From assembly GCF_014192275.1 (NCBI RefSeq), contig NZ_JACHXR010000002.1, positions 485,684 through 549,683 on the forward strand: a stretch of DNA of 64,000 nucleotides. Direction: 5' to 3'. Shown piece by piece: positions 52,311 to 61,775 of the stretch. Source of the DNA: Halomonas stenophila (GTDB lineage: Bacteria > Pseudomonadota > Gammaproteobacteria > Pseudomonadales > Halomonadaceae). Numbering within the stretch: the first letter of the stretch is position 1; each line of letters opens with the position of its first letter. A program made the position numbers and the translations under genes. The notes beneath the pieces were generated by a model. The model was not told the origin of the DNA and ran no database searches. It saw nothing but the letters and a program-made list of their open reading frames with translations.

Positions 52311-52335
52311 AGCGCCCCCGACCTCGGTCTCGACG

Positions 52336-52374
52336 AAAAACGCCATCGCCCGTCCTCTCGGACGGGCGATGGCG
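52336..52374 (-). terminator. Terminator of cysH (and possibly cysB)
   Basis: A 15-bp perfect stem CGCCATCGCCCGTCC / GGACGGGCGATGGCG (loop TCTC) is followed on the minus strand by five Ts, a canonical intrinsic terminator for cysH. It can also fold in the cysB transcript but lacks a U-run there. Confidence 0.85.
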
Positions 52375-52386
52375 TGCCTGGGTGCC

Positions 52387-53007
52387 TCAGTGCTGGAGAT
52401 GCAGCCCGCATTCCCGCTTCGCTTCCACCTTGGTGGGATCGAAGTAGTCGAACTCGTTGGGCAGGTCGTGAGCCTGCAGGTACTGGTAGAGGTCGCGTGC
52501 GCTCCAGTGCAGCAGCGGCGCGACCTTGAGCAGGCCGTCGGCGTTGCGGGAGACGGCGTCCATGCGGGCCCGTTCGGGGGTGTCTTCGGCGCGCAGGGCG
52601 GTGAACCAGACGTCCGGTGCCATTTCGCGCAGCGCCCGGCCGAAGGGCTCGAGCTTCACCTCCTCGGTGAAGGCCGCGTGGCGCGGGTCGTCGATGTCCG
52701 GCATGGGACCGTCGACCGCCTCGCGATGGGCCCGGGTGCGGCGCGGGATGTAGCTGATCAGGTTGAGGTCGAGCTGCTTCACCACGGCGTCGGCGAAGCG
52801 ATAGGTGGCCTCGGTGTTGTAGCCGTGGTCCATCCACACGATGGGAATGTCCGGCCGTTGCCGCGTCACCATGTGCAGGATGACCGCCTCGAAGGGGCGG
52901 AAGTTGGTGGTGCAGATCGGCCGGCTGCCCTGTTCCAGGGCCCAGCGAATCAGGGCCTCGGGATCCTGGCCCAGGTCACGGTTGATGGCGTCGAGTTGCG
53001 GCTCCAT
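52387..53007 (-). CDS. cysH: Phosphoadenosine phosphosulfate (PAPS) reductase, short form
   Basis: 206 residues, shorter than E. coli CysH (244). The catalytic C-terminal motif E-C-G-L-H-L-Q-H is intact (Cys about 200), and the adenylyl-sulfate fold motifs are visible (F-R-P-F-E-A-V-I-L, W-M-D-H-G-Y-N-T-E-A-T-Y-R-F, W-S-A-R-D-L-Y-Q-Y). There are no paired Cys-Cys motifs for a 4Fe-4S cluster, so PAPS rather than APS is the expected substrate. The ATG at 53007 has GGGAGG upstream. It uses thioredoxin as reductant and is the probable target of the neighbouring CysB. Confidence 0.85.
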   Translation of the reverse strand: MEPQLDAINRDLGQDPEALIRWALEQGSRPICTTNFRPFEAVILHMVTRQRPDIPIVWMDHGYNTEATYRFADAVVKQLDLNLISYIPRRTRAHREAVDGPMPDIDDPRHAAFTEEVKLEPFGRALREMAPDVWFTALRAEDTPERARMDAVSRNADGLLKVAPLLHWSARDLYQYLQAHDLPNEFDYFDPTKVEAKRECGLHLQH

Positions 53008-53226
53008 GAGCGCCTCCCAGAAAGGTGTCTCGGTGGCGCTACCCTAGCAGAGCCCGAGTGAGCGGCCCCAATACCGATTGATTGGATGTTTATGCCGCTA
53101 AGTATTAACAGATTGCTTTCGTTATTCCATGGCGGCTTATCACCCGGCCAGCGGTCATGCCGGATCCATCGCGGCACAGGGGGCGTGCCGTGTGGGCGAC
53201 GATCTCCTCGCCCGTGGGGTCGATCG

Positions 53227-54579
53227 TCAGGCGGGGTCGCTGAGTGCCGCCATCAGATGCCGGATCTTGTCCAGGGTCTCGGCATACTCGTCCTCGCCCC
53301 GGGAGTCGGCGACCAGGCCGCCGCCGCCCCACAGGTGCAGCCGGCCCCGGTCGGCCACGGCGGTGCGAATGGCGATGGAGGTGTCCATGTGACCCCTCAC
53401 GTCCACATAGCCGAGGCTGCCGCAGTAGGCGCTGCGGGCCGAGGGCTCGAGCTCGTCGATGATCTGCATGGCGCGCACCTTGGGCGCGCCGGTGATCGAG
53501 CCGCCGGGAAAGGCGGCGGCCAGCAGGTCCAGGGGGGAGTGGCGCTCGTCCAACTCGCCGGTCACCACGCTGACCAGGTGATGCACGTTGGCGTAGCTCT
53601 CCAGGCCGCACAGCTGCGGGACCCGCACGCTGCCGGGGCGGCACACCCGGCCCAGGTCGTTGCGCAGCAGGTCGACGATCATCACGTTCTCGGCGCGATC
53701 CTTGACGCTGGCGGCGAGCGCCTCGGCGAGCCGGCGATCCTCCGCCGGGGTCCGGCCACGGGGGCGGGTGCCCTTGATCGGCCGGGTCTCGACCCGCCCC
53801 CGGGCGCAATGCAGGAAGCGCTCGGGGGACAGCGACAGGATGGCGTGATCGTCCCAGGCGATGAAGCCCGAGAAGGGCGTCGGGGTGGCCCGGCGCAGGC
53901 GACGGTAGGCCGACCAGAGGTCACCCTCATAGGGGGCGCTGAAGCGCTGGGCGAGATTGATCTGATAGCAGTCGCCCTCGCGGATGTAGCGCTGGACGGC
54001 GTCGAAGCGCGCCAGGTAGTCCTCCCGGGCCAGCTCGGGGAGGAAGTCGCCGGTCAGGCGGAAGTCCCCGCTCGCCGGGGGCGGCACCGCCAGCCAGCCG
54101 AGCACCTGGTCGCGGCGCTCGGCGGTCGCCACCAGCCAGGCCTCGCGGCGCTGGTGATCCAGGATCATCGCCCAGTCGTAGAGGCCGACGCGGCTGGCCG
54201 GGAGGTCGGCGACCGGTGTCGCCCGGCCGGGCACCGGCTCCAGGCAGCGGCCGAGATCGTAGCTCCAGAACCCGATCAGGCCGCCGAGGAAGGGCAGGTG
54301 ACTGTCCGGCACCGCATCGTCCAGGCGGTCGAGCAGCGCCTGCTGGGCGGCGAAGGGCGTGAGGCCGTCCGGCAGGGCGGCATCCCCGTGGACCCGGCCC
54401 CGGGCATCGATGTCCAGCACGCTCAAGGGGTCGCTGGAGAGGATGTCGTAGCGGCCGCCGGGGGCGACCGGCCGGCCGCTGTCGAGCAGCACGGCCGCCG
54501 GGCGATGGCGCAGGGCCGCGAACAGGTCCAGGGGGTCTTCCCGATAGCTCAGGGGGGTGATCTCGAGTGGTGATGTCAT
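53227..54579 (-). CDS. pabB: Aminodeoxychorismate synthase component I
   Basis: 450 residues. It forms 4-amino-4-deoxychorismate from chorismate and ammonia for folate synthesis (EC 2.6.1.85). The discriminating P-I-K-G-T-R-P-R-G motif (Lys nucleophile, near 269) distinguishes it from TrpE. The domain end G-A-P-K-V-R-A-M-Q-I-I-D-E-L-E near 375 is present. ATG 54579 has AAGG about eight bases upstream; a TTG one codon earlier is less likely. No linked pabA is present; TrpG could provide the amidotransferase. Confidence 0.9.
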   Translation of the reverse strand: MTSPLEITPLSYREDPLDLFAALRHRPAAVLLDSGRPVAPGGRYDILSSDPLSVLDIDARGRVHGDAALPDGLTPFAAQQALLDRLDDAVPDSHLPFLGGLIGFWSYDLGRCLEPVPGRATPVADLPASRVGLYDWAMILDHQRREAWLVATAERRDQVLGWLAVPPPASGDFRLTGDFLPELAREDYLARFDAVQRYIREGDCYQINLAQRFSAPYEGDLWSAYRRLRRATPTPFSGFIAWDDHAILSLSPERFLHCARGRVETRPIKGTRPRGRTPAEDRRLAEALAASVKDRAENVMIVDLLRNDLGRVCRPGSVRVPQLCGLESYANVHHLVSVVTGELDERHSPLDLLAAAFPGGSITGAPKVRAMQIIDELEPSARSAYCGSLGYVDVRGHMDTSIAIRTAVADRGRLHLWGGGGLVADSRGEDEYAETLDKIRHLMAALSDPA

Positions 54580-54683
54580 CAATGGTGCCTTCCCTCAACA
54601 GGCGCCACATTCTAGGCGCCGCGACGGGGTTTGTCGCCAGCGGCAGGGCAGCGGCCGCGACGCCGGGTCAACGCAGCCCGACT

Positions 54684-54694
54684 ATTGTCGACAT
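54684..54694. promoter_or_regulatory. Candidate operator copy 1, prp cluster
   Basis: ATTGTCGACAT matches all but the end of the perfect palindrome at 54802-54813. It lies about 130 bp upstream of the GntR regulator gene, in the gap shared with pabB, and may bind the prp-linked GntR protein. Confidence 0.45.
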
Positions 54695-54710
54695 CCTGCC
54701 TAGCAAATGC

Positions 54711-54728
54711 TTGGTTGTTTACAACCAA
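54711..54728. promoter_or_regulatory. Perfect palindrome TTGGTTGTTTACAACCAA
   Basis: An 18-base sequence with 8-bp arms (TTGGTTGT / ACAACCAA) around TT lies between the two ATTGTCGACA sites. It differs from them and could be a separate operator in the regulator promoter region. Confidence 0.35.
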
Positions 54729-54801
54729 AGGGGGAGAGAGTCGGCCAGGCTGGCATATTGACCCGAAGGAAGGCACTGTCTACAGTTTCCCTCAAGCCCT
54801 G

Positions 54802-54813
54802 ATTGTCGACAAT
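54802..54813. promoter_or_regulatory. Candidate operator copy 2, overlapping the regulator start
   Basis: The perfect 12-bp palindrome ATTGTCGACAAT ends four bases before the GntR start codon. To my recollection this is the type of site used by GntR-family prp regulators, which implies autoregulation. Its position replaces any normal ribosome site, so translation may start from a leaderless or short-leader transcript. Confidence 0.5.
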
Positions 54814-54817
54814 TGCC

Positions 54818-55531
54818 ATGACGAACGCACTGACCGAATCGGCCACACCCCCCGAGGTCCGCACCCTGGCGGAACGGGTCTTCCAGCAGCTCCAGGATGC
54901 CATCGTCCGGGGCGAGCTGGCACCGGGCAGCAAGATCACCGAGCCGGGACTGTCCCGGAGCTACGGCATCTCACGCGGGCCGCTTCGCGAGGCCATGCGC
55001 CGCCTGGAGGCGCACCGGCTGATCGAGCGCGTGCCCCATGTGGGGGCCCGGGTGGTCAAGCTGTCGATGAAGGAACTGCTCGAGCTGTTCGACGTGCGCG
55101 AGGCGCTGGAGAGCATGGCCGCGCGGCTGGCCGCCGAGCACATGAGTGCCGAGGAGATCGACGGCCTGCGGGAGGTGCTGGCGGTCCACGAGCGTCAGGC
55201 CGACCTGCGCCGTGGCGAGGCCTACTACCAGCGTGAGGGGGACCTGGACTTCCACTACCGCATCGTCCAGGGCAGCCACAACAAGATGCTGATGGGTCTG
55301 CTGTGTGACGACCTCTACTACCTGGTGAGGCTGTATCGCACCCAATTCAGCGCAAGTGGCACCCGTCCCCAGCGGGCCTTCGTCGAGCACCACCGCATCG
55401 TCGATGCCATCGAGGCCGGGGACGCCGAACTCGCCGAACTGCTGATGCGTCGCCATGTCAGCGCCTCCCGGGAGAATGTCGTCGAACGCTACGCCGCCTC
55501 CCTCGAACAGGAACAGGAGGCGTCCACCTGA
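54818..55531 (+). CDS. GntR-family (FCD) regulator of the methylcitrate cluster
   Basis: 237 residues. The winged helix is at about 15-80 ([22 protein letters not shown], then [14 protein letters not shown]). The FCD effector domain follows, with D-x-D-F-H near 143 and a late H-H-R-I-V-D-A-I-E. It precedes prpB by 31 bp in the same orientation, the common position for the local repressor, which in related bacteria responds to a methylcitrate-cycle intermediate. ATG 54818 is preferred over an upstream in-frame TTG. Confidence 0.82.
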   Translation: MTNALTESATPPEVRTLAERVFQQLQDAIVRGELAPGSKITEPGLSRSYGISRGPLREAMRRLEAHRLIERVPHVGARVVKLSMKELLELFDVREALESMAARLAAEHMSAEEIDGLREVLAVHERQADLRRGEAYYQREGDLDFHYRIVQGSHNKMLMGLLCDDLYYLVRLYRTQFSASGTRPQRAFVEHHRIVDAIEAGDAELAELLMRRHVSASRENVVERYAASLEQEQEAST

Positions 55532-55562
55532 GGATGCCCCGCCGACCCACTGGAGAGACCCC

Positions 55563-56453
55563 ATGACCCGACTCACGCCCGGCGCCCGTTTCCGTGCCGC
55601 CCTCGAGGCCAACCGCCCGCTGCCCATCGTCGGCACCATCAACGCCTACACGGCCATGATGGCCGGGCGGGTCGGCCACCAGGCCATCTACCTGTCCGGT
55701 GGCGGCGTGGCCAATGCCTCCTTCGGCCTGCCCGACCTGGGCATGACCACCATGAACGACGTGGTCGAGGACGCTCACCGCATCTGCGGGGCCACCGAGG
55801 TGCCGCTGCTGGTGGACATCGACACCGGCTGGGGCGGCGCCTTCAACATCGCGCGAACCGTCAAGGAGATGCAGCGGGCCGGCGTGGCGGCGGTGCACCT
55901 GGAGGACCAGGTGGCCCAGAAGCGCTGCGGGCACCGCCCCAACAAGGCGATCGTCTCCCAGGGTGAGATGGTGGACCGCATCAAGGCCGCCGCCGATGCG
56001 CGCCTCGACCCCGACTTCACCCTGATCGCCCGCACCGATGCCTTCCAGAAGGAAGGGCTGGAGGCCGCCATCGAGCGCGCCAACGCCTGCCTCGAGGCCG
56101 GCGCCGACGCCATCTTCGCCGAGGCCGTCCACACCCTGGATGACTACCGGGCCTTCTGTGAGCGCCTCGATGCGCCGATCCTGGCCAACATCACCGAGTT
56201 CGGCGCCACGCCGCTGTTCAGCCAGGACGAGCTCGCCGAGGCGGGCTGCCGCATGGTGCTCTACCCGCTGTCCGCCTTCCGCGCCATGAACGCCGCGGCA
56301 CTCAAGGTCTACCAGAGCATCCATGACAAGGGGCACCAGCGCGACGTGGTGGAGTCGATGCAGACCCGCGAGGAACTCTACGACTTCCTCAACTACCACG
56401 ACTTCGAACGCAAGCTCGACGCCCTCTTCGCCGAGCAGGGCGACGACACCTGA
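55563..56453 (+). CDS. prpB: 2-methylisocitrate lyase
   Basis: 296 residues, matching E. coli PrpB (296). It splits 2-methylisocitrate to pyruvate and succinate (EC 4.1.3.30). Signatures are D-x-D-T-G-W-G near 81, E-D-Q near 117, and the K-R-C-G-H active-site motif near 122-126. The ATG follows CTGGAGAG. It is the first structural gene of the cluster. Confidence 0.95.
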   Translation: MTRLTPGARFRAALEANRPLPIVGTINAYTAMMAGRVGHQAIYLSGGGVANASFGLPDLGMTTMNDVVEDAHRICGATEVPLLVDIDTGWGGAFNIARTVKEMQRAGVAAVHLEDQVAQKRCGHRPNKAIVSQGEMVDRIKAAADARLDPDFTLIARTDAFQKEGLEAAIERANACLEAGADAIFAEAVHTLDDYRAFCERLDAPILANITEFGATPLFSQDELAEAGCRMVLYPLSAFRAMNAAALKVYQSIHDKGHQRDVVESMQTREELYDFLNYHDFERKLDALFAEQGDDT

Positions 56454-56491
56454 ACAAGACCCATAACAAGCACACGACAGGAGACACGACC

Positions 56492-57619
56492 ATGGCAGAC
56501 AATCCCGTCAGTAGCACCGGCCTGCGCGGCCAGAGCGCCGGTTCCACGGCCCTGTGCACCGTCGGCAAGAGCGGCGCCGGGCTGACCTATCGCGGCTACG
56601 ACATCAAGGAACTGGCCGACAAGGCGCGCTTCGAGGAAGTGGCCTACCTGCTGCTCAAGGGCAAGCTGCCCAACCGGGCCGAGCTCGATGACTACGTCAC
56701 CAGGCTCAAGGGGCTGCGGGGCCTGCCCCCGGCGCTCAAGACCGTGCTGGAGCAGATCCCGGCCGACGCCCATCCCATGGACGTGATGCGCACCGGCGCC
56801 TCCATGCTGGGCAACCTCGAGACCGAGCAGAGCTTCGAGGAGCAGCAGGACGTCTCCGACCGTCTCCTGGCGGCCCTGCCCTCCATCATCTGCTACTGGT
56901 ACCGCTACACCCACGACGGGGTGCGCATCGACACCGAGACCGACGACGATTCGGTGGGCGGCCACTTCCTGCACCTGCTGCGCGATGCGCCGGCCTCCGA
57001 ACTGCATGCCCGGGTGATGAACGTCTCGCTGATCCTCTACGCCGAGCACGAGTTCAACGCCTCGACCTTCACCGCCCGCGTCTGCGCCTCGACCCTCTCC
57101 GACATGCACTCCTGCGTGACCGGCGCCATCGGCTCGCTGCGTGGGCCGCTGCATGGCGGCGCCAACGAGGCGGCCATGGCGATGATCGAGAACTGGCAGT
57201 CGCCCGAGGAAGCCGAGCGCGAGATTCTCGGCATGCTCGAGCGCAAGGAGAAGATCATGGGCTTCGGGCACGCCATCTATCGCGAGTCCGATCCGCGCAA
57301 TGCCATCATCAAGCAGTGGTCGAAGCGGCTCGCCGAGGACGTGGGTGACAGCGTGCTGTATCCGGTCTCCGAGCGGGTCGAGGCGGTGATGTGGCGCGAG
57401 AAGAAGCTGTTCAGCAATGCCGACTTCTTCCATGCCGGCGCCTACCACTTCATGGACATCCCCACCAAGCTGTTCACGCCGATCTTCGTCTGCTCGCGGG
57501 TCACCGGCTGGTGTGCCCATGTCTTCGAGCAGCGCGAGAACAACCGCATCATCCGTCCCAGCGCCGACTACGTCGGTCCGGAGCACAGCGAATGGGTGCC
57601 GCTCGAGCAGCGCGCCTGA
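56492..57619 (+). CDS. prpC: 2-methylcitrate synthase
   Basis: 375 residues, a citrate-synthase-fold enzyme that condenses propionyl-CoA with oxaloacetate (EC 2.3.3.5). G-L-R-G-Q-S-A-G-S-T-A-L near the start, the H-E-F-N-A-S-T-F-T-A-R segment near 186, G-P-L-H-G-G-A-N-E-A near 219 and G-F-G-H-A-I-Y near 257 are typical of PrpC. It lies 38 bp after prpB. Because of the size and context, 2-methylcitrate rather than citrate synthase is favoured. Confidence 0.93.
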   Translation: MADNPVSSTGLRGQSAGSTALCTVGKSGAGLTYRGYDIKELADKARFEEVAYLLLKGKLPNRAELDDYVTRLKGLRGLPPALKTVLEQIPADAHPMDVMRTGASMLGNLETEQSFEEQQDVSDRLLAALPSIICYWYRYTHDGVRIDTETDDDSVGGHFLHLLRDAPASELHARVMNVSLILYAEHEFNASTFTARVCASTLSDMHSCVTGAIGSLRGPLHGGANEAAMAMIENWQSPEEAEREILGMLERKEKIMGFGHAIYRESDPRNAIIKQWSKRLAEDVGDSVLYPVSERVEAVMWREKKLFSNADFFHAGAYHFMDIPTKLFTPIFVCSRVTGWCAHVFEQRENNRIIRPSADYVGPEHSEWVPLEQRA

Positions 57620-57634
57620 CGTTCCTGCCTGATC

Positions 57635-57758
57635 ACCCGTCATGACGGGTGCCGGGACAAGGTGAAGCGAGGGTCCTACGCCATGGGTGAGGCGGAAAAC
57701 GAAGAACATCCAGTGGATGTTCTTCCCGCCGAAGGGGTTGGCCATGGATGGCCAACCC
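57635..57758 (+). repeat. Three successive hairpins in the prpC-acnD intercistronic region
   Basis: Palindrome ACCCGTCATGACGGGT (57635-57650), stem GAAGAACATCC / GGATGTTCTTC (57701-57725) and stem GGGTTGGCCAT / ATGGCCAACCC (57735-57758) lie in a 331-bp gap inside an otherwise tight operon. None has a U-tract. The stretch up to 57950 is noncoding in appearance despite an open frame running into acnD. It looks like a repetitive extragenic element and could tune downstream expression. Confidence 0.5.
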
Positions 57759-57950
57759 AGGACCTGCAAGCGGCGCAGGATGCGAAAGCGCCGCAGGGCG
57801 TCGGTAGCGCCCAGGGATGGGTTCACAGCGCCCTCGCGAAGGGCCGGCTCCCCGGGGCTTGTCGCCGGCAAGTCCTGCGGGAGAGCCGCCGGCCAGGTAG
57901 CCTCTGCTGCCGCCTCTTTCTTCTGTCCACGACCCGATGGTGGCCACGCC

Positions 57951-60587
57951 ATGAATACCGATTACCGCAAGCCCCTGCCCGGCACCGGGCTGGACTACTT
58001 CGATACCCGCGAGGCGGTCGAGGCGCTCCGCCCCGGCACCTATGACACCCTGACCTACACCGCCCGGGTGCTGGCCGAACAGCTGGTGCGCCGCTGCGAG
58101 CCGGGCCTGCGCGACGCCGCCCTCGCGCAGATCATCGACGGCAAGCGCGACCTGGACTTCCCCTGGTACCCGGCCCGGGTGGTCTGCCACGACATCCTCG
58201 GCCAGACCGCCCTGGTCGACCTGGCCGGCCTGCGTGACGCCATCGCCGAGCGCGGCGGCGACCCGGCCAAGGTCAACCCGGTGGTGCCGACCCAGTTGAT
58301 CGTCGACCACTCCCTGGCGGTCGAGCACGCCGGCTTCGAGAAGGACGCCTTCGACAAGAACCGGGCGGTGGAGGATCGCCGCAACGAGGATCGCTTCCAC
58401 TTCATCGAGTGGACGAAGACGGCGTTCGAGAATGTCGATGTCATCCCCGCCGGCAACGGCATCATGCACCAGATCAACCTGGAGAAGATGTCGCCGGTGG
58501 TGCAGGCCCGCCCCGATGAGAATGGAAAGCGCGTGGCCTTCCCGGATACCTGCGTGGGCACCGACAGCCACACCCCGCATATCGACTGCCTGGGGGTGAT
58601 CGCCATCGGCGTGGGCGGCCTCGAGGCCGAGACCGTGATGCTGGGGCGCCCCTCCATGATGCGCCTGCCCGATATCGTCGGCGTCAAGCTGACCGGCAAG
58701 CGCCAGCCCGGCATCACCGCCACCGATATCGTGCTGGCGATCACCGAGTTCCTGCGCCGCGAGCGGGTGGTGGGGGCCTATCTGGAGTTCTTCGGCGAGG
58801 GAGCCGCCAGCCTGACCATCGGCGACCGGGCCACCATCTCCAACATGACCCCGGAGTACGGGGCGACGGCGGCGATGTTCTACATCGATGACCAGACCCT
58901 CGACTACCTGAAGATCACCGGCCGCGAGCCGGAGCAGGTGGCGCTGGTCGAGGCCTACGCCAAGCAGGCCGGCCTGTGGGCCGACGACCTGGCCGGCGCC
59001 CGGTACGAGCGAGTGCTGGAGTTCGACCTCTCCACCGTGGAGCGTAACCTCGCGGGTCCCTCCAATCCGCACCGTCGCCTGCCCACCTCGGCGCTTGTCG
59101 AACGCGGCATCGCCGTACGCTCAGCCAAGGACAGCGCCAAGGCCCAGGCGGAAGAGGCGGCGGGCAAGCTGCCCGACGGCGCGGTGATCATCGCCGCCAT
59201 CACCAGCTGTACCAACACCTCCAATCCGCGCAACGTGGTGGCCGCGGGCCTCCTGGCCAAGAAGGCCAACGAGCTGGGGCTGGTGCGCAAGCCCTGGGTG
59301 AAGTCCTCCTTCGCGCCGGGGTCCAGGGTGGCACGCCTCTACCTGGAAGAGGCCGGCTTGCTGCCCGAACTGGAGGCGCTCGGCTTCGGCATCGTGGCCT
59401 ACGCCTGCACCACCTGCAACGGCATGTCCGGTGCCCTGGATCCGACGATCCAGCAGGAGATCATCGACCGCGACCTCTATTCCACCGCGGTGCTCTCCGG
59501 CAACCGCAACTTCGACGGCCGCATTCACCCCTACGCCAAGCAGGCCTTCCTGGCCTCGCCGCCGCTGGTGGTCGCCTACGCCATCGCCGGTACCGTGCGC
59601 TTCGACATCGAGAAGGACGCGCTGGGCCACGCCCCGGACGGCAAGCCGATCACCCTCGAGGACCTCTGGCCCTGCGATGAGGAGATCGACGCCATCGTCG
59701 CCGAGCACGTCAAGCCGGAGCAGTTCCAGCGGGTCTATATCCCGATGTTCGACCTGGAGGCGGCGGAACGCGCCGAGAGCCCGCTCTATGACTGGCGTCC
59801 GCTGAGCACCTATATCCGTCGTCCGCCCTACTGGGAAGGCAACATGGCGGCCGAGCGCGCGCTCAAGGGCATGCGGCCGCTGGCGATCCTGCCGGACAAC
59901 ATCACCACCGACCACCTGTCACCGTCCAACGCCATCATGGCCGACAGCGCCGCGGGCGAGTACCTGGCGAAGATGGGCCTGCCGGAAGAGGATTTCAACT
60001 CCTACGCGACCCACCGCGGCGACCATCTCACTGCCCTGCGGGCCACCCTGGCCAACCCCAAGCTGTTCAACGAGATGGTGCGGGACGAGGCCGGCGAGGT
60101 GATCCAAGGCTCGCTGGCGCGCCTTGAGCCGGAAGGCCGCGTCACCCGCATGTGGGAGGCCATCGAGACCTACATGGCGCGTGGCCAGCCCTTGATCGTC
60201 ATCGCCGGTGCCGACTACGGCCAGGGCTCGTCGCGGGACTGGGCGGCCAAGGGCGTGGCGCTGGCGGGCGTGGAGGCCATCGTCGCCGAGGGCTTCGAGC
60301 GCATCCACCGCACCAACCTGATCGGCATGGGCGTGATGCCCATTCAGTTCCGGGAGGGCACCACCCGTCACACCCTGCAGCTCGATGGTACCGAGAGCTA
60401 TGACGTGGAGGGCGCCCCCGACCCCGGCGCCACGCTGACCCTGGTGATCCACCGCCAGAGCGGTGACACCGAGCGCGTGCCGGTGATCTGTCGCCTGGAT
60501 ACCGCCGAGGAGGTCTCCATCTACTCCGCCGGCGGCGTGCTGCAGCGCTTCGCCCAGGACTTTCTCGAATCCAGCGAGGTCGCCTGA
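57951..60587 (+). CDS. acnD: Fe/S-dependent 2-methylisocitrate dehydratase AcnD
   Basis: 878 residues, an aconitase-superfamily protein. Cluster cysteines appear in S-C-T-N-T near 422 and C-T-T-C-N-G near 487. H-S-L-A-V near 118, T-D-S-H-T-P-H near 205 and the C-terminal swivel domain with G-S-S-R-D-W-A-A-K-G near 763 are present. In AcnD systems it converts 2-methylcitrate to 2-methylaconitate, which PrpF isomerises. ATG 57951 begins M-N-T-D-Y-R-K-P-L-P-G-T; the open frame extends 88 codons upstream through hairpin repeats, which I regard as noncoding. The ribosome site is weak. Confidence 0.92.
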   Translation: MNTDYRKPLPGTGLDYFDTREAVEALRPGTYDTLTYTARVLAEQLVRRCEPGLRDAALAQIIDGKRDLDFPWYPARVVCHDILGQTALVDLAGLRDAIAERGGDPAKVNPVVPTQLIVDHSLAVEHAGFEKDAFDKNRAVEDRRNEDRFHFIEWTKTAFENVDVIPAGNGIMHQINLEKMSPVVQARPDENGKRVAFPDTCVGTDSHTPHIDCLGVIAIGVGGLEAETVMLGRPSMMRLPDIVGVKLTGKRQPGITATDIVLAITEFLRRERVVGAYLEFFGEGAASLTIGDRATISNMTPEYGATAAMFYIDDQTLDYLKITGREPEQVALVEAYAKQAGLWADDLAGARYERVLEFDLSTVERNLAGPSNPHRRLPTSALVERGIAVRSAKDSAKAQAEEAAGKLPDGAVIIAAITSCTNTSNPRNVVAAGLLAKKANELGLVRKPWVKSSFAPGSRVARLYLEEAGLLPELEALGFGIVAYACTTCNGMSGALDPTIQQEIIDRDLYSTAVLSGNRNFDGRIHPYAKQAFLASPPLVVAYAIAGTVRFDIEKDALGHAPDGKPITLEDLWPCDEEIDAIVAEHVKPEQFQRVYIPMFDLEAAERAESPLYDWRPLSTYIRRPPYWEGNMAAERALKGMRPLAILPDNITTDHLSPSNAIMADSAAGEYLAKMGLPEEDFNSYATHRGDHLTALRATLANPKLFNEMVRDEAGEVIQGSLARLEPEGRVTRMWEAIETYMARGQPLIVIAGADYGQGSSRDWAAKGVALAGVEAIVAEGFERIHRTNLIGMGVMPIQFREGTTRHTLQLDGTESYDVEGAPDPGATLTLVIHRQSGDTERVPVICRLDTAEEVSIYSAGGVLQRFAQDFLESSEVA

Positions 60588-60596
60588 GGAGGCCAT

Positions 60597-61775
60597 ATGA
60601 CCCATCGACCCCAGATCCGGGTGCCCGCCACCTACATGCGTGGCGGGACCAGCAAGGGCGTGTTCTTTCGCCTGGAGGACCTGCCCGAGGCCGCCCGCGC
60701 GCCGGGACCGGCTCGCGATGCCCTGCTGCTGCGGGTGATCGGCAGCCCCGATCCCTATCAGAAGCAGATCGACGGCATGGGCGGGGCCACCTCGAGCACC
60801 AGCAAGACGGTGATCCTGTCGAAAAGCGACAGCCCCGACCACGATGTCGACTACCTGTTTGGCCAGGTGGCCATCGACGCGCCCGTCGTCGACTGGAGCG
60901 GCAACTGCGGCAACCTCTCGGCGGCCGTGGGGCCCTTCGCCATCAGCAACGGCCTGGTCGATGACGCGCGCCTCCCGCGCAACGGCGTCGCCGAGGTGCG
61001 TATCTGGCAGGCCAATATCGGCAAGACCATCATCGCCCGGGTGCCCATCACCGACGGCGCCGTCCAGGAGGCCGGGGACTTCGAGCTCGATGGCGTGACC
61101 TTCCCCGCGGCGGAGGTGCCGGTCGAATTCATGGACCCGGCCGACGGCGAGGGGGCGATGTTCCCCACCGGCCGCGTCGTCGACGAACTCGAGGTGCCGG
61201 GCGTGGGGACCCTGCCGGCGACCCTGATCAACGCCGGCATCCCGACCATCTTCGTCAACGCCGCGGACATCGGCTATACGGGCACCGAACTGCAGGAGGC
61301 CATCAACGGCGACGCCGCGGCCCTGGCCCGCTTCGAGGCGATCCGCGCCCACGGTGCGGTGCGCATGGGGCTGATCGGCCATGCCGATGAGGCCACCAGT
61401 CGCCAGCACACCCCGAAGGTCGCCTTCGTGGCACCGCCGGCCGACTACCCGGCCTCCAGCGGCAGGACGATCGAGGCCGGTGAGGTGGACCTGCTGGTGC
61501 GGGCCCTGTCCATGGGCAAGCTGCACCATGCCATGATGGGCACGGCGGCCGTCGCCATCAGTGTGGCCGCGGCGGTGCCGGGGACCCTGGTCAACCTGGC
61601 CGCCGGCGGCGGCGAGCGCACGGCCGTGCGCTTCGGCCATCCCTCCGGCACGCTGCGGGTCGGTGCCGAGGCCCGCCAGGTCGATGGCCAATGGACCGCC
61701 ACCAAGGCGATCATGAGCCGCAGCGCCCGGGTCTTGATGGAAGGCTGGGTGCGCGTGCCCGACGGCACCGTCTGA
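60597..61775 (+). CDS. prpF: 2-methylaconitate cis-trans isomerase PrpF
   Basis: 392 residues, a diaminopimelate-epimerase-fold protein that works with AcnD (EC 5.3.3.7). The N-terminal I-R-V-P-A-T-Y-M-R-G-G-T-S-K-G-V-F-F signature, G-G-A-T-S-S-T-S-K near 61-69, and D-W-S-G-N-C-G-N-L near 98-106 are characteristic. ATG follows GAGGAGG, nine bases after acnD, so the two are cotranscribed. Confidence 0.94.
   Translation: MTHRPQIRVPATYMRGGTSKGVFFRLEDLPEAARAPGPARDALLLRVIGSPDPYQKQIDGMGGATSSTSKTVILSKSDSPDHDVDYLFGQVAIDAPVVDWSGNCGNLSAAVGPFAISNGLVDDARLPRNGVAEVRIWQANIGKTIIARVPITDGAVQEAGDFELDGVTFPAAEVPVEFMDPADGEGAMFPTGRVVDELEVPGVGTLPATLINAGIPTIFVNAADIGYTGTELQEAINGDAAALARFEAIRAHGAVRMGLIGHADEATSRQHTPKVAFVAPPADYPASSGRTIEAGEVDLLVRALSMGKLHHAMMGTAAVAISVAAAVPGTLVNLAAGGGERTAVRFGHPSGTLRVGAEARQVDGQWTATKAIMSRSARVLMEGWVRVPDGTV

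Noticed and set aside
57687..57950. 88-codon N-terminal extension of AcnD
   Set aside because: It runs through three perfect hairpins, is Arg/Ser/Pro-rich, and the AcnD N-terminus begins normally at 57951.
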